From JAJYBV01 sp021812265 (lineage in GTDB: Bacteria > Chloroflexota > Ktedonobacteria > Ktedonobacterales > JACDGC01), in contig DAIDIC010000185.1 of NCBI GenBank assembly GCA_027459525.1, positions 23,068-87,067 of the forward strand: DNA of 64,000 bases, given 5' to 3'. Made by a program: the position numbers and the translations under genes. The notes beneath the pieces were generated by a model, which did no database searches, was not told the origin of the DNA, and saw nothing but the letters and a program-made list of their open reading frames with translations. Below, piece by piece: positions 43,662 through 53,085 of this stretch (position 1 is its first letter; the number at the start of each line of letters is the position of its first letter).

Positions 43662-45455
43662 TTATGATGGCTTCGCGAAAAACACTACTACCGCTATCGT
43701 CATAAATATTCCCAGCATTTGCGCGCCTTCAAACCAAGTGGTTTCGCCATCTATGGTAATAATCTGATAGATATATGCAATCAGCGCGAAAACCGCGAGG
43801 ATGAATAAACCAAACACTAAGTTAATATCCGGCAATTGAATCAACGAAAAACGGCTGAGCAGCAAAATCAGCGGGCCGATAAGCAGCGCTGTTTGAATGG
43901 CGGAGCCGGTTGTGATAGCCATGGAGTTTTGTAAATCGTTATTCCACGCTTTGCGCACTGCGGTGGCAATATCTACCAAGCCGGTAGCAATTGGCAGCAC
44001 AATAAAGCCGACAAAAAACGGATTGAGTCCCAATCCTTCAATTAATCCACCCTCAATGCTGTGCGCCATCTGGTCCAGCACAAATACCGCGCCGGCGCCG
44101 CCGATAATCAGCAGACTAATTCGTCCGATTACATGGATGATATGCTCATTTTCCGGTTTAGTTGCTGCGCGATCTTTAATGCGTTTGTTTCGCTCCGCGC
44201 GGCGCAGTAATTCTTCATCCGGCAATTCCGCTAATTTATGCTGAATAATAACTTTTTGTTTTCGGCGATTGCTCGCAACAGTGACAGGGAACTTCACAAT
44301 ATTAAAAATCATTACAAAGGGACTGATGGCGATGTAAAAGATTGCGACAAATAAATTTTTAATAAATGTGGCCGGCGCCATGACATCAAATTTTACGCTG
44401 GCCTTTTTTTCTTTGCGTTTTAAGTTTTCCTGCCGCAGTTGTTCTTTATGCGCAAAGTCTTCTTCCTCTTCCTCTTCCAGCATGATATCCAAATCATCAA
44501 TTTGATCCTGGATTTCGGCGTTGGTGTCGGCTTCGATTTCTTTGTTATTCGTTTGCAGCACTGTGGGATTTCTTAACGCTTGAGTAATGGTAATTTGATC
44601 ATTGCTGATTAACACTTTGCGAACGGCGCGGAAAATAAGTTTCATAATAGTATCTTCAACATCGTCATTCGTTTGTTTTTGCCGATCGCCAAGCTTAAAC
44701 AATGTCCATAATGTGTAACTGACGTAGATAAAAATTAATATAAAAGAGATGATGACGCTTAAATTGGAAATAGTTGAAGTGGGAACCTTATATTGCAGGT
44801 TATCTAAAAAGCTGGGGCTGATGTTAAACCTATTGGCTAAAGTTGGCAGAGATAATATGATAACGGCGATGGCAATCATTTCGGAGTCTTGGTTGGCCAG
44901 TTCTTTGCTGAAATGCATGCGCCCTTTGTGTTTATTAATATTGAATCCACCAATAAATATAGATAAACCAAGGTTAAAAAGAATGCTGACAACAAAACTT
45001 CCGGCGATGGAGACCTGTACAATACGGATTAAGTCACTGCTTGAGGATCCGGAATTTGCAATACTTAAGGTTAAGAGTGTCAGAATTAAAAAAGCGATAT
45101 TGGTAAATGTGGTGTGCAATAACCCGGCGCGCAGCAGCGCGTTAAACCGATCGTTGCTGTGGTGAAAGTTGTGTTCATAATATTCGGTAACCTGCTCAAT
45201 CAGCGTTACCAGCGGGAACAGTGTTATTGCGCCGGAGATGAAATGCACCGCTTGCGCGTATTCGTTTGCCTGCGCCGCAGAAACTGCCGGAAATAATAGA
45301 CCGACAATTTGGTCGGAAAAAAGGAAAACCGGTATGGATAATATGCCAAATGCTAATCGAATATCTTTGTACCATGGCGGTTGCTTTTTGTGGGCGGAAG
45401 TTTCGCCTTGGTTTGTATTTCGCGTCAGTGTTTTTGCCGGTTGTGTTCTGTTCAC
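43662..45455 (-). CDS. CaCA-type cation/proton antiporter with long acidic/basic central loop
   Basis: About 597 residues starting at a GTG preceded by AGGAG; an ATG 33 bp upstream in frame has a poorer site. Around ten membrane segments in two halves. The C-terminal half carries 'FFVGFIVLPIATGLVDIATAVRKAWNNDLQNSMAITTGSAIQ', the alpha-repeat of Ca2+/H+ antiporters; the N-terminal half has a counterpart 'LVTLIEQVTEYYEHNFHHSNDRFNALLRAGLLHTTFTN'. A cytoplasmic loop of roughly 140 residues contains 'LEEEEEEDF' followed by a Lys/Arg-rich helix. Probably exports calcium or a similar cation. Longer than the usual ~370-residue CAX proteins. Confidence 0.75.
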   Translation of the reverse strand: MNRTQPAKTLTRNTNQGETSAHKKQPPWYKDIRLAFGILSIPVFLFSDQIVGLLFPAVSAAQANEYAQAVHFISGAITLFPLVTLIEQVTEYYEHNFHHSNDRFNALLRAGLLHTTFTNIAFLILTLLTLSIANSGSSSSDLIRIVQVSIAGSFVVSILFNLGLSIFIGGFNINKHKGRMHFSKELANQDSEMIAIAVIILSLPTLANRFNISPSFLDNLQYKVPTSTISNLSVIISFILIFIYVSYTLWTLFKLGDRQKQTNDDVEDTIMKLIFRAVRKVLISNDQITITQALRNPTVLQTNNKEIEADTNAEIQDQIDDLDIMLEEEEEEDFAHKEQLRQENLKRKEKKASVKFDVMAPATFIKNLFVAIFYIAISPFVMIFNIVKFPVTVASNRRKQKVIIQHKLAELPDEELLRRAERNKRIKDRAATKPENEHIIHVIGRISLLIIGGAGAVFVLDQMAHSIEGGLIEGLGLNPFFVGFIVLPIATGLVDIATAVRKAWNNDLQNSMAITTGSAIQTALLIGPLILLLSRFSLIQLPDINLVFGLFILAVFALIAYIYQIITIDGETTWFEGAQMLGIFMTIAVVVFFAKPS

Positions 45456-45756
45456 TGAATGTACTCCTGCATAATAAAAATAAAGCATTCACCCGGGCAA
45501 GGATCTCTATCCACACTATATCACGAGTGGAAGTAAATGGAAATAGCTGTTGAAGTGTTCCGCCGCAGCAAACGGTTTATCTTCTGCCTTATAATAATTA
45601 TGTGATGCTTTGCCATCATGAAGCGCTTGCGCGTTACTTGCGTTGTGTTTTTTCCGTTGAAACTGACCGGCTGTTCTTGAAGATAAGGATGCATAGGTTT
45701 TGTATTGTAAACTGCCGCAAGCTCCAAAAAATAAGCAATATTGAAGAGAGGTTTTT

Positions 45757-46278
45757 TTGTATATAATGGAAGAATTCTTTATTGGTGACAAAGATAATGG
45801 CTGGATAGAGGTAGTTATCGAAATTCCGCGTGGCAGCCGGAATAAATATGAATTTGACCATGACCGCGGCATATATCGGCTGGACCGGGTATTATATTCA
45901 TCCGTGCATTACCCGACAGATTACGGCTTTATACCGGGAACGCTTTCCGGAGATGGAGATCCGCTGGATGCGCTGGTTATTGTAGATGAACCGACGTTTA
46001 CCGGCTGTCATTTGCGGGCGCGGCCGGTTGGCACGCTTACGATGATTGATGAAAAAGGCACGGATGAAAAAATATTGGCGGTTCCATATGATGATCCTCG
46101 ATATGCGCAAATGCTGGATTTAACGGATATTCCCGCGCATTGGCCGCTGGAGATTGCCGCATTTTTCCGCACATATAAGGAATTGCAAGGGGTGCAAACC
46201 GAGGTGCGCGATTGGTTTCACGCCGATGAAGCGTGGAAAGTTATTGATGAATGCATCCAGCGGTTTAACGTAAAATAG
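45757..46278 (+). CDS. ppa: Inorganic pyrophosphatase (family I)
   Basis: 173 residues. Hydrolyses pyrophosphate to phosphate in the cytoplasm. Active-site features are 'VIEIPRGSRNKYEFDHD', 'YPTDYGFIPGTLSGDGDPLDALVI' with the metal-binding Asp cluster, and 'DEKILAVPYDDPRY'. The start is a TTG five bases after AGAGAGG; the ATG three codons later is too far from that site for a typical spacing. Single gene with its own promoter region upstream. Confidence 0.97.
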   Translation: MYIMEEFFIGDKDNGWIEVVIEIPRGSRNKYEFDHDRGIYRLDRVLYSSVHYPTDYGFIPGTLSGDGDPLDALVIVDEPTFTGCHLRARPVGTLTMIDEKGTDEKILAVPYDDPRYAQMLDLTDIPAHWPLEIAAFFRTYKELQGVQTEVRDWFHADEAWKVIDECIQRFNVK

Positions 46279-46641
46279 CGCGCGTATATATCGGCAAAAA
46301 CTATCCGGAAGAACGGAAAAGAATACTGTACCAATAGGCGCAATATAGCGAAAAGACTGTTTTTCATGATATGCTGATAAGGGAATGAGACTCAGTACGT
46401 TGACAAGATATCTCTGGCTAACAAGATTTCTTCAGCCGATGGCTGTATGCCGGCAATAGATTGTCTCCCCATTCTTTGTTGTTAAAACGTTTGTTTGCCG
46501 GCGGCGTGTAAGCGCTGGGGACTATGCGGAACTCGACGCAGAGCTATAAAACGCATAGAAGGCAATCAGCCGAATAGACATTAGATTTTTATCTCGATAA
46601 AAAGAGATATGTTGTAATTTCAGGTAAGGCGCGGCATCGTT
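46279..46641. other. Intergenic region upstream of the nuo operon
   Basis: About 360 bp. A TTGACA at 46,400-46,405 could be a -35 box, but the matching -10 (AAGATT) is weak. A small ATCTC/GAGAT inverted repeat lies near 46,590. No gene seen. Confidence 0.35.
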
Positions 46642-47943
46642 ATGACAGAACAAGTGCGGATTGTTACCCAAAATATAGATATTCCAGGAATAGATACATT
46701 TTCGGTTTATACCCAACATGGCGGATTTCAGGCGTTGCGCAAGGCGCTGGCTATGGAACCCGCGGCAGTTTTGGAAACGGTTAAAAATTCTGGGTTGCGG
46801 GGCCGTGGCGGAGCAGGCTTTCCTACCGGGATGAAATGGAGCTTTCTTGCTAAAAATAGTTCCAAACCGACCTATCTTTGCGCAAACGGAGATGAAAGCG
46901 AACCGGGCACCTTCAAAGACCGCATGATTATGGAGAAAATTCCTCATCGGTTGGTAGAAGGTGTTATTATTTCGGCGTACGCCACCGGCGCAAAACAGGC
47001 GTTTATTTATATCCGCGGAGAACTGGCCTTTGCAGCGCGCCAGTTGGAACGCGCGATTGCGGAAACATATGCGGCAGGGTACGCCGGAAAAAATATTATG
47101 GGTTCCGGCGCAGATATTGATGTTGTGCTGCATCGCGGCGCCGGCGCTTATATTTGCGGCGAGGAAACTGCGCTGATGGAATCGCTGGAAGGCAAACGCG
47201 GCTATCCACGGCTGAAGCCGCCTTTTCCTGCTGCGTCCGGTTTATATGGCGGCCCAACCGTCATCAATAATTGTGAAACGCTTTCCACTGTTCCCGCCAT
47301 TATTGAAAACGGCGCCGAATGGTACGCCGCTTATGGCACAGAGAAAAGCAAAGGCACAAGAATTTTCTGCCTGAGCGGCCACGTGAATAAACCCGGTAAT
47401 TATGAATTGCCGATGGGGGCGACGTTTCGCACTCTTATCGAAGAATTTGGCGGCGGTGTGTGGAAGGGCCACAAGTTAAAAGCGTTTGTTCCCGGCGGAT
47501 CTTCAACACCTATGTTAAGCGCCGATAAAATTGATACACCCATGGATTATGAAAGCGTCGCTGCCGCAGGGTCTATGCTTGGCGCGGCCGGCGTAATTGT
47601 AATTGATGATTCTACTTGTATAGTAGACGCTGTGAGCCGTATGGAAGAATTTTATCGTGATGAATCGTGCGGGAAATGCTCTCCTTGCCGGGAAGGCACG
47701 TTTTGGCTGGCTCAGCTGCTGGAAAGGCTTGCAGAAGGACATGGGCGCGCTGAAGATGTGCAACTACTGAATGATATTTGCAATAATATGTCCGGTAAAT
47801 GCTTCTGTCCTTTGGGCGACGCAGCAATAACTCCGGTTACCAGCGCCATAAAATTATTCCGCGAAGAATTTGAATATCATATTATCCATCACAATTGTCC
47901 GTTAAGTGAGCATAACCGCTCTGCCGCGGTGTCACACACATAA
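46642..47943 (+). CDS. nuoF: NADH-quinone oxidoreductase subunit F
   Basis: 433 residues. Carries the NADH and FMN sites and one [4Fe-4S] cluster of complex I. Visible are 'LRGRGGAGFPTGMKWSF' and 'GAGAYICGEETALMESLEG' for nucleotide binding, and 'SCGKCSPCREGT' with the later 'GKCFCPLGD' for the cluster. First gene of the rightward nuo block. NuoE, its usual partner, is not encoded upstream, where a pyrophosphatase gene lies instead. Confidence 0.98.
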   Translation: MTEQVRIVTQNIDIPGIDTFSVYTQHGGFQALRKALAMEPAAVLETVKNSGLRGRGGAGFPTGMKWSFLAKNSSKPTYLCANGDESEPGTFKDRMIMEKIPHRLVEGVIISAYATGAKQAFIYIRGELAFAARQLERAIAETYAAGYAGKNIMGSGADIDVVLHRGAGAYICGEETALMESLEGKRGYPRLKPPFPAASGLYGGPTVINNCETLSTVPAIIENGAEWYAAYGTEKSKGTRIFCLSGHVNKPGNYELPMGATFRTLIEEFGGGVWKGHKLKAFVPGGSSTPMLSADKIDTPMDYESVAAAGSMLGAAGVIVIDDSTCIVDAVSRMEEFYRDESCGKCSPCREGTFWLAQLLERLAEGHGRAEDVQLLNDICNNMSGKCFCPLGDAAITPVTSAIKLFREEFEYHIIHHNCPLSEHNRSAAVSHT

Positions 47944-47994
47944 TTTTTATGTTCGCGTTCAATAATATATGAACTTATTCTGATAGAGCGCTTC

Positions 47995-48012
47995 CCGCAG
48001 GGTCCCCTGCGG
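47995..48012. repeat. Small perfect hairpin between nuoF and nuoG
   Basis: CCGCAGGG-TC-CCCTGCGG, in the 111-bp gap between the two genes. No T-run follows, so it is more likely an mRNA processing or stability element than a terminator. Confidence 0.55.
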
Positions 48013-48054
48013 AGAGATTCATGAGAGATTTAAACTGATGAGAGAATTGCGCAA

Positions 48055-50235
48055 ATGACACAGAATCAACAGGCTGCCTCGCAGGTAACACTTACAATAG
48101 ATGGGAAAGAGGTTTCTGTTCCCAAGGGAACCGTGGTGTGGCAGGCGGCTCAAAAATTGGGGATAGATATTCCAATCTACTGCTACCACCCTAAAATGTC
48201 TCCGCTTGGCGCATGCCGTATGTGCTTCGTGGAAATTGAAAAAATTCCTAAACCACCGCAAACAGCATGCACAACCGAATGCGCCGAGGGTATGATCGTA
48301 CACACCGATACGGATTTGGTGAAACAGGCGCGCAAAGGGACGCTAGAGTTTTTGCTGATTAATCACCCGCTGGATTGCCCCGTTTGCGATAAAGGCGGCG
48401 AGTGCGATTTGCAAGATTTTACTCTGCAGTATGGGCCGGGGGCCAGCAGATTCGATCTTAAAAAACGACATTTTATAAAACCTGTTCCGGTCAGTGATAA
48501 TATCCTGTTAGACCGCGAACGCTGTATTGCCTGCCAGCGATGCGTGCGCTTCACCCATGAAGTTGCCATGCAGCCTGGTCTTATCATGGAAAACCGCGGC
48601 TATCGCACGCAAGTTGCGGTAAACCCCGATGCGCCATTTGACACAATTTTTTCGGGCAATACGGTAGAAATATGTCCTGTTGGGGCGCTTACAGCAAAAT
48701 CATATCGGTTTATCAGCCGTCCGTGGGAGTTGCGGCGAACCGCAACCATTTGTTCCGGCTGCGCTGTTGGCTGCAATGTTCAGGCAAATGTGCGTGTTGA
48801 TAAACTGTTGCGGCATATGTCACGCACAAATGACGCTGTAGATGATGGTTGGCTGTGTGATACCGGCCGCTGGCGGCATGATGATGTGAACAGTTTAGAG
48901 CGGCTAAAACAGCCGATGATTCGTAGAAATAATACGCTTACCCCGGTTTCTTGGGATGAAGCCCTTGATTATGTTACTGAAAAATTAAAGGAAGCCGCCC
49001 AGCGTAATCCGCAGTTAGTCGGCGCCATTGGCTCTACCCACACTACAAATGAGGAAAATTATATCTTTCAAAAAGTTGTGCGAGAATGCCTTGGTGTACG
49101 AAATATCGATCATTATCATGGTGTATTTCCGTCTTCGGACAGCGGAGCGGTTCCGTGGGTTTATACCGGCGCCATTGCCGATTTGGACCACGCCGGCAGC
49201 ATTGTGCTTTTGGGCGCAGATCCTTATGCGCGGCAAATGACGCTGGATCTGCGTGTGAAAAAGGGTTTGCGCAACGGCGCAAAGGTAACCGTTATTTCAT
49301 CTGAGCCGACACATGCAGATGCGTTTGCCTGCCAAGTGTTAACCATTAAACGCGGTTCGGAATCGGCCATTGCAAAATCGCTGGCGTATACTGTTATTGA
49401 AGAAAAATTATGGCGCGGAAACTTTGCCGAAAGCAACACCAAGCTGATTCAGTCGCACAGCGCCCGCTACGCCGATTATTCGCCAGAGCGGATGGAAGCT
49501 GCGCTGGGGGTTTCTGCCTCGGCGCTGCGCGAACTGGCGCGCGAGCTGGCTGCTTCTGCCGGCGCGATTGTGCTGTATGATGAAATGACTACCAAGATTT
49601 CCGGCAATGAAACACTGGCAGCCGATGTTTTTGATTTAGGTATGATGATAGACTTGATTACCCGCAAAAACAGCGGCGTTGGCCCCCTGTTCCATGCGGC
49701 CAATTCCGTTGGCGCGCGCGATATGGGGGTGTTGCCTGATACCGGCCTCGGCTATGTAAAAATAGATCAGCCTGGCTTTGATTATAACGCTATGCTGAAT
49801 GGCGCAGTAAAATTATTGTGGGTGATGGGCGCTAATCCGGCAAAACATATGGAAAAACCCGATTTGTTGAAATCGCTGGACTTTTTAGTTGTGCAAACTT
49901 TATTTATGAATGAAACTGCACAATATGCCCATGTTGTGCTGCCCGCGCTTTCCTACGCTGAAAAAATTGGATCATTTACAAATTTAGAGCGGCGCGTGCA
50001 AGTGCTGCACCGAGCTATGAATCCGCTGATTGGTCCGCGGCCAGATTGGGAAATTATTAAAGGCATTGCTTCTCGGCTGGGGGTAAAATATTCGTATCGC
50101 TCTCCGTCGGATATTTTGACAGAAATTGCTATGAATGTGCCACTGTATATGGGTATGTCGCGGGGAGAAATCGGCGATTCTGGTAAACAATGGGCATTTG
50201 CCGAAGAGAAAGAAAGGGTTTCGGCAAATCTCTGA
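48055..50235 (+). CDS. nuoG: NADH-quinone oxidoreductase subunit G
   Basis: 726 residues. The N-terminus has a [2Fe-2S] ferredoxin domain ('CYHPKMSPLGACRMC'), a His/Cys cluster site ('HPLDCPVCDKGGECDLQ') and a [4Fe-4S] site ('CIACQRCVRF...CPVGAL'). The molybdopterin-oxidoreductase-like body starts with a further 'CSGCAVGCN' motif. All expected electron-transfer clusters of complex I subunit G appear present. Follows nuoF in the same direction. Confidence 0.97.
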   Translation: MTQNQQAASQVTLTIDGKEVSVPKGTVVWQAAQKLGIDIPIYCYHPKMSPLGACRMCFVEIEKIPKPPQTACTTECAEGMIVHTDTDLVKQARKGTLEFLLINHPLDCPVCDKGGECDLQDFTLQYGPGASRFDLKKRHFIKPVPVSDNILLDRERCIACQRCVRFTHEVAMQPGLIMENRGYRTQVAVNPDAPFDTIFSGNTVEICPVGALTAKSYRFISRPWELRRTATICSGCAVGCNVQANVRVDKLLRHMSRTNDAVDDGWLCDTGRWRHDDVNSLERLKQPMIRRNNTLTPVSWDEALDYVTEKLKEAAQRNPQLVGAIGSTHTTNEENYIFQKVVRECLGVRNIDHYHGVFPSSDSGAVPWVYTGAIADLDHAGSIVLLGADPYARQMTLDLRVKKGLRNGAKVTVISSEPTHADAFACQVLTIKRGSESAIAKSLAYTVIEEKLWRGNFAESNTKLIQSHSARYADYSPERMEAALGVSASALRELARELAASAGAIVLYDEMTTKISGNETLAADVFDLGMMIDLITRKNSGVGPLFHAANSVGARDMGVLPDTGLGYVKIDQPGFDYNAMLNGAVKLLWVMGANPAKHMEKPDLLKSLDFLVVQTLFMNETAQYAHVVLPALSYAEKIGSFTNLERRVQVLHRAMNPLIGPRPDWEIIKGIASRLGVKYSYRSPSDILTEIAMNVPLYMGMSRGEIGDSGKQWAFAEEKERVSANL

Positions 50236-50331
50236 TAGGGGATTGCTGAAAGAATCTTTAACATAACGCATATTTTATGGATATGCAGAAATTTAGCCGC
50301 GGCAGCGGCGCGAAAGTTAAGGCTTTATGTT

Positions 50332-51522
50332 ATGTCACAAATTGCGCTTGAATTGCTAGCAGCACTGGTAAAAAGTGTTATCATCATTGCCGGACTTCTT
50401 GGCGCATTTGCATATCTGACGCTGATAGAGCGAAGAGTGTTGGCAAGATTTCAGCGCAGGGTTGGCCCAAACCGGCTGGGGCCGTTTGGTCTGTTGCAGC
50501 CGATTGCCGATGCGCTGAAAATGGTATTTAAAGAACAAATTATTCCCACACAAGCAAAAACGGTTGTGTTTCTGCTTGCGCCAACTATCTCAATTTTTGT
50601 TGCTATAACCGCGTTTGGTGTTGTGCCATTAGGAGATAAACTTGGCTCGCTGCCTTCATATTGGCAGCCTGCGCTGACAGATATTAATGTCGGCGTACTG
50701 TATATCTTGGCTATGTCATCACTGGCGGTGTATGGCATTGTGCTTGGCGGGTGGTCTTCCGGCAATAAATATTCACTGCTTGGCGCTTTGCGTTCCGCCG
50801 CGCAGATGGTTTCTTACGAAGTGAGCATTGCGATATCGCTTTCCGGCGTTATTATGCTTGCAGGCACACTGAGTATGATAGGTATCGTGCATCAGCAAAC
50901 CAGTCAGCATATTTGGTTTATATTAGCGCAGCCGCTGGGCTTTGTGCTGTATGGCATAGCGGCGCTGGCTGAAGTGAACCGCGCGCCGTTCGATTTGCCG
51001 GAGGCCGAGCAGGAACTGACAGCCGGCTATTTGACGGAATATAGCGGGTTGCGTTGGTCGCTTTACCAAATGTCTGAATACATCAATATGATTACTACCT
51101 CATCGGTGCTGACGACGTTGTATTTAGGCGGCTGGACATTTTTTGGCTTGGAAAACATTCCCGGATTATCAATACTTATATTTATAGTAAAAGTTGCCTT
51201 ATTCCTATTTGTGTTTATGTGGCTGAGGGCAACATTGCCGCGTATTCGCTATGATATGCTCATGAAATTGGGGTGGCAGGTTTTAATGCCATTATCGGTG
51301 TTGAATCTATTAGTAACCGCATATATTGTAGCGTTTCAGCAGCCTTGGTGGATTGCCGGCGTGTTTGGGTTAATAACTTTGCTGATTGCCGGATACGCCG
51401 CTGCAGGAGAAATGCGCCCCAAAAAGGCCAGTGTGGTTACCGAAGGCGTTGCGTTGCCGTCATCGGTGCGTTTGGTAAAAGTAGAAAGCACACCGCCGCC
51501 GGAAACTGCGGCGATTTCGTAA
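50332..51522 (+). CDS. nuoH: NADH-quinone oxidoreductase subunit H
   Basis: 396 residues, membrane subunit at the quinone site. Conserved 'LIERRVLARFQRRVGPNRLGPFGLLQPIADALKMVFKE' at the N-terminus, 'LRSAAQMVSYEVSI' and 'NRAPFDLPEAEQELTAGYLTEYSG'. About eight membrane helices. The C-terminal ~40 residues form a hydrophilic tail beyond the usual end. 96-bp gap after nuoG. Confidence 0.98.
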   Translation: MSQIALELLAALVKSVIIIAGLLGAFAYLTLIERRVLARFQRRVGPNRLGPFGLLQPIADALKMVFKEQIIPTQAKTVVFLLAPTISIFVAITAFGVVPLGDKLGSLPSYWQPALTDINVGVLYILAMSSLAVYGIVLGGWSSGNKYSLLGALRSAAQMVSYEVSIAISLSGVIMLAGTLSMIGIVHQQTSQHIWFILAQPLGFVLYGIAALAEVNRAPFDLPEAEQELTAGYLTEYSGLRWSLYQMSEYINMITTSSVLTTLYLGGWTFFGLENIPGLSILIFIVKVALFLFVFMWLRATLPRIRYDMLMKLGWQVLMPLSVLNLLVTAYIVAFQQPWWIAGVFGLITLLIAGYAAAGEMRPKKASVVTEGVALPSSVRLVKVESTPPPETAAIS

Positions 51523-51607
51523 GCGGCGGTTGTATATCGCCGAGGTACGCGCAAGGTAAATATCGGTTCAGTTTGCGCTGAACGCGAGAATATGGAGAAT
51601 ACTGTTT

Positions 51608-52210
51608 ATGGCGTCAGATATCATCAAAGGGTTAGGAACAACGTTACGCGAATTTGGCCGTAAGCCGGTTACGGTTTCGTATCCGGAACAGCAGCGAAAT
51701 CTTTCACCGCGATTTCGCGGCCGCCATGCGCTGCATCGCTATGAAAACGGTTTAGAGCGCTGTGTGGGCTGTTTTTTATGTGCGGCGGCGTGCCCTGCAG
51801 ACGCAATTTATATTGAACCCGCCGAAAATACACCGGAACAGCAGGTTTCGGCAGGAGAACGTTACTCCAGAATTTTTGATATCAACCTGCTGCGCTGCAT
51901 TTTTTGCGGCTATTGCGAAAACGCCTGCCCAACCGGCGCAATTACATTAACCAATCAATTTGAATTGGCGGCGCAGTGGCCGGAAGATATGGTCTATCAT
52001 AAAGAGCAGATGCTTGACGCTTCGGGAGTGGCTGATCGCGGCAACGCCGCAGACTGGTATCCGCAGCCGCCCGAGGAGACGCCACAGTCTGTTCCTGCCC
52101 GGCAGGGATATTTTGATGGCGGCGGCGCATCTGCGGCTGCTGTGGGGCAAGGCGACTTAGAATCGCGTAAAGATATTTTACTTGGTTCTGAATTTGAGTC
52201 AAAGGGATAA
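51608..52210 (+). CDS. nuoI: NADH-quinone oxidoreductase subunit I
   Basis: 200 residues with two [4Fe-4S] motifs, 'CVGCFLCAAACPADAIYIEP' and 'CIFCGYCENACPTGAI', which pass electrons toward quinone. GGAGA precedes the ATG. The ~50-residue C-terminal extension is Pro/Gly/Ala-rich. Six bases separate its stop from nuoJ. Confidence 0.98.
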   Translation: MASDIIKGLGTTLREFGRKPVTVSYPEQQRNLSPRFRGRHALHRYENGLERCVGCFLCAAACPADAIYIEPAENTPEQQVSAGERYSRIFDINLLRCIFCGYCENACPTGAITLTNQFELAAQWPEDMVYHKEQMLDASGVADRGNAADWYPQPPEETPQSVPARQGYFDGGGASAAAVGQGDLESRKDILLGSEFESKG

Positions 52211-52216
52211 ATCGAT

Positions 52217-52771
52217 ATGTCAGCAAATATACTGGCTTTTTCGGCTGTTGCGGCGTTGGCCATTGCGTCGGGTATTGGGGTTATAGCGTTTCGCAACGCT
52301 ATTTATTCGGCGCTGTCGCTGATAGTAAATTTATTATCGCTTGCGCTGTTCTATTTAATACTCAACGGTATGTTTATTGCCGCCGCGCAGGTTCTTATTT
52401 ATGCCGGCGCTATTATGGTGCTGTTTTTATTTGTGGTTACTATGCTTTCTTCCGATAAGGCGGCGCTGCAAACAGCCGATCATATTTCGTGGCAGCGGCT
52501 GGTTGGGGTTATTGCCGGAATTATTTTTGCGGCGCTTGCAAGCTTTTTATTGCTTATTCATGCGCAAATAGCTCCGGACGCAGTGGCGCAAGGCTCCAAT
52601 AATCTTTTCACACAAATCAGCGCGCCGGGCAGCGGCAATACCGAGACGTTTGGTATGGCGTTGTTTCACGGCTTTTTATTTCCGTTTGAAGTAACCAGCG
52701 CTATTATCGTTGCTGCAATTTTAGGCGCAGTTGTGCTGGGCCGGCGATCTCGCGCAAAATCTGAGGATTAA
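52217..52771 (+). CDS. nuoJ: NADH-quinone oxidoreductase subunit J
   Basis: 184 residues with five membrane helices. 'LSLALFYLILNGMFIAAAQVLIYAGAIMVLFLFVVTML' is the NuoJ core. AAAGGG precedes the ATG; nuoK begins 1 bp after its stop. Confidence 0.96.
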   Translation: MSANILAFSAVAALAIASGIGVIAFRNAIYSALSLIVNLLSLALFYLILNGMFIAAAQVLIYAGAIMVLFLFVVTMLSSDKAALQTADHISWQRLVGVIAGIIFAALASFLLLIHAQIAPDAVAQGSNNLFTQISAPGSGNTETFGMALFHGFLFPFEVTSAIIVAAILGAVVLGRRSRAKSED

Positions 52772-52772
52772 T

Positions 52773-53078
52773 ATGGCAGTTTCATTAAATTCATATCTTA
52801 TAGTCAGCGCAATTTTGTTTAGTATCGGTGTTATCGGCGTGCTGGTTCGGCGTAATCCGTTAGTCATCTTTATGTCTATTGAACTGATGTTGAACGCCGT
52901 AAATCTTACATTTATGGCGTTTGCCAATGCTCTTGGGTCGGTAGATGGCTGGATATTCGTCTTTTTATCACTGACCGTAGCTGCTGCGGAAGTGGTTGTC
53001 GGTTTGGCGATTATCGTAGCGATATTCCGCACACGCAAGGAAATAGATATTGATGAAATGAATACGCTGAAGGGGTAA
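52773..53078 (+). CDS. nuoK: NADH-quinone oxidoreductase subunit K
   Basis: 101 residues, three membrane helices, with the buried Glu residues of the proton path in 'MSIELMLNAVNLTFMAFA' and 'VAAAEVVVGLAIIVAIFR'. The start chosen is the ATG just after the nuoJ stop; the frame runs on upstream but only inside nuoJ. Confidence 0.97.
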   Translation: MAVSLNSYLIVSAILFSIGVIGVLVRRNPLVIFMSIELMLNAVNLTFMAFANALGSVDGWIFVFLSLTVAAAEVVVGLAIIVAIFRTRKEIDIDEMNTLKG

Positions 53079-53085
53079 ATAGAGT

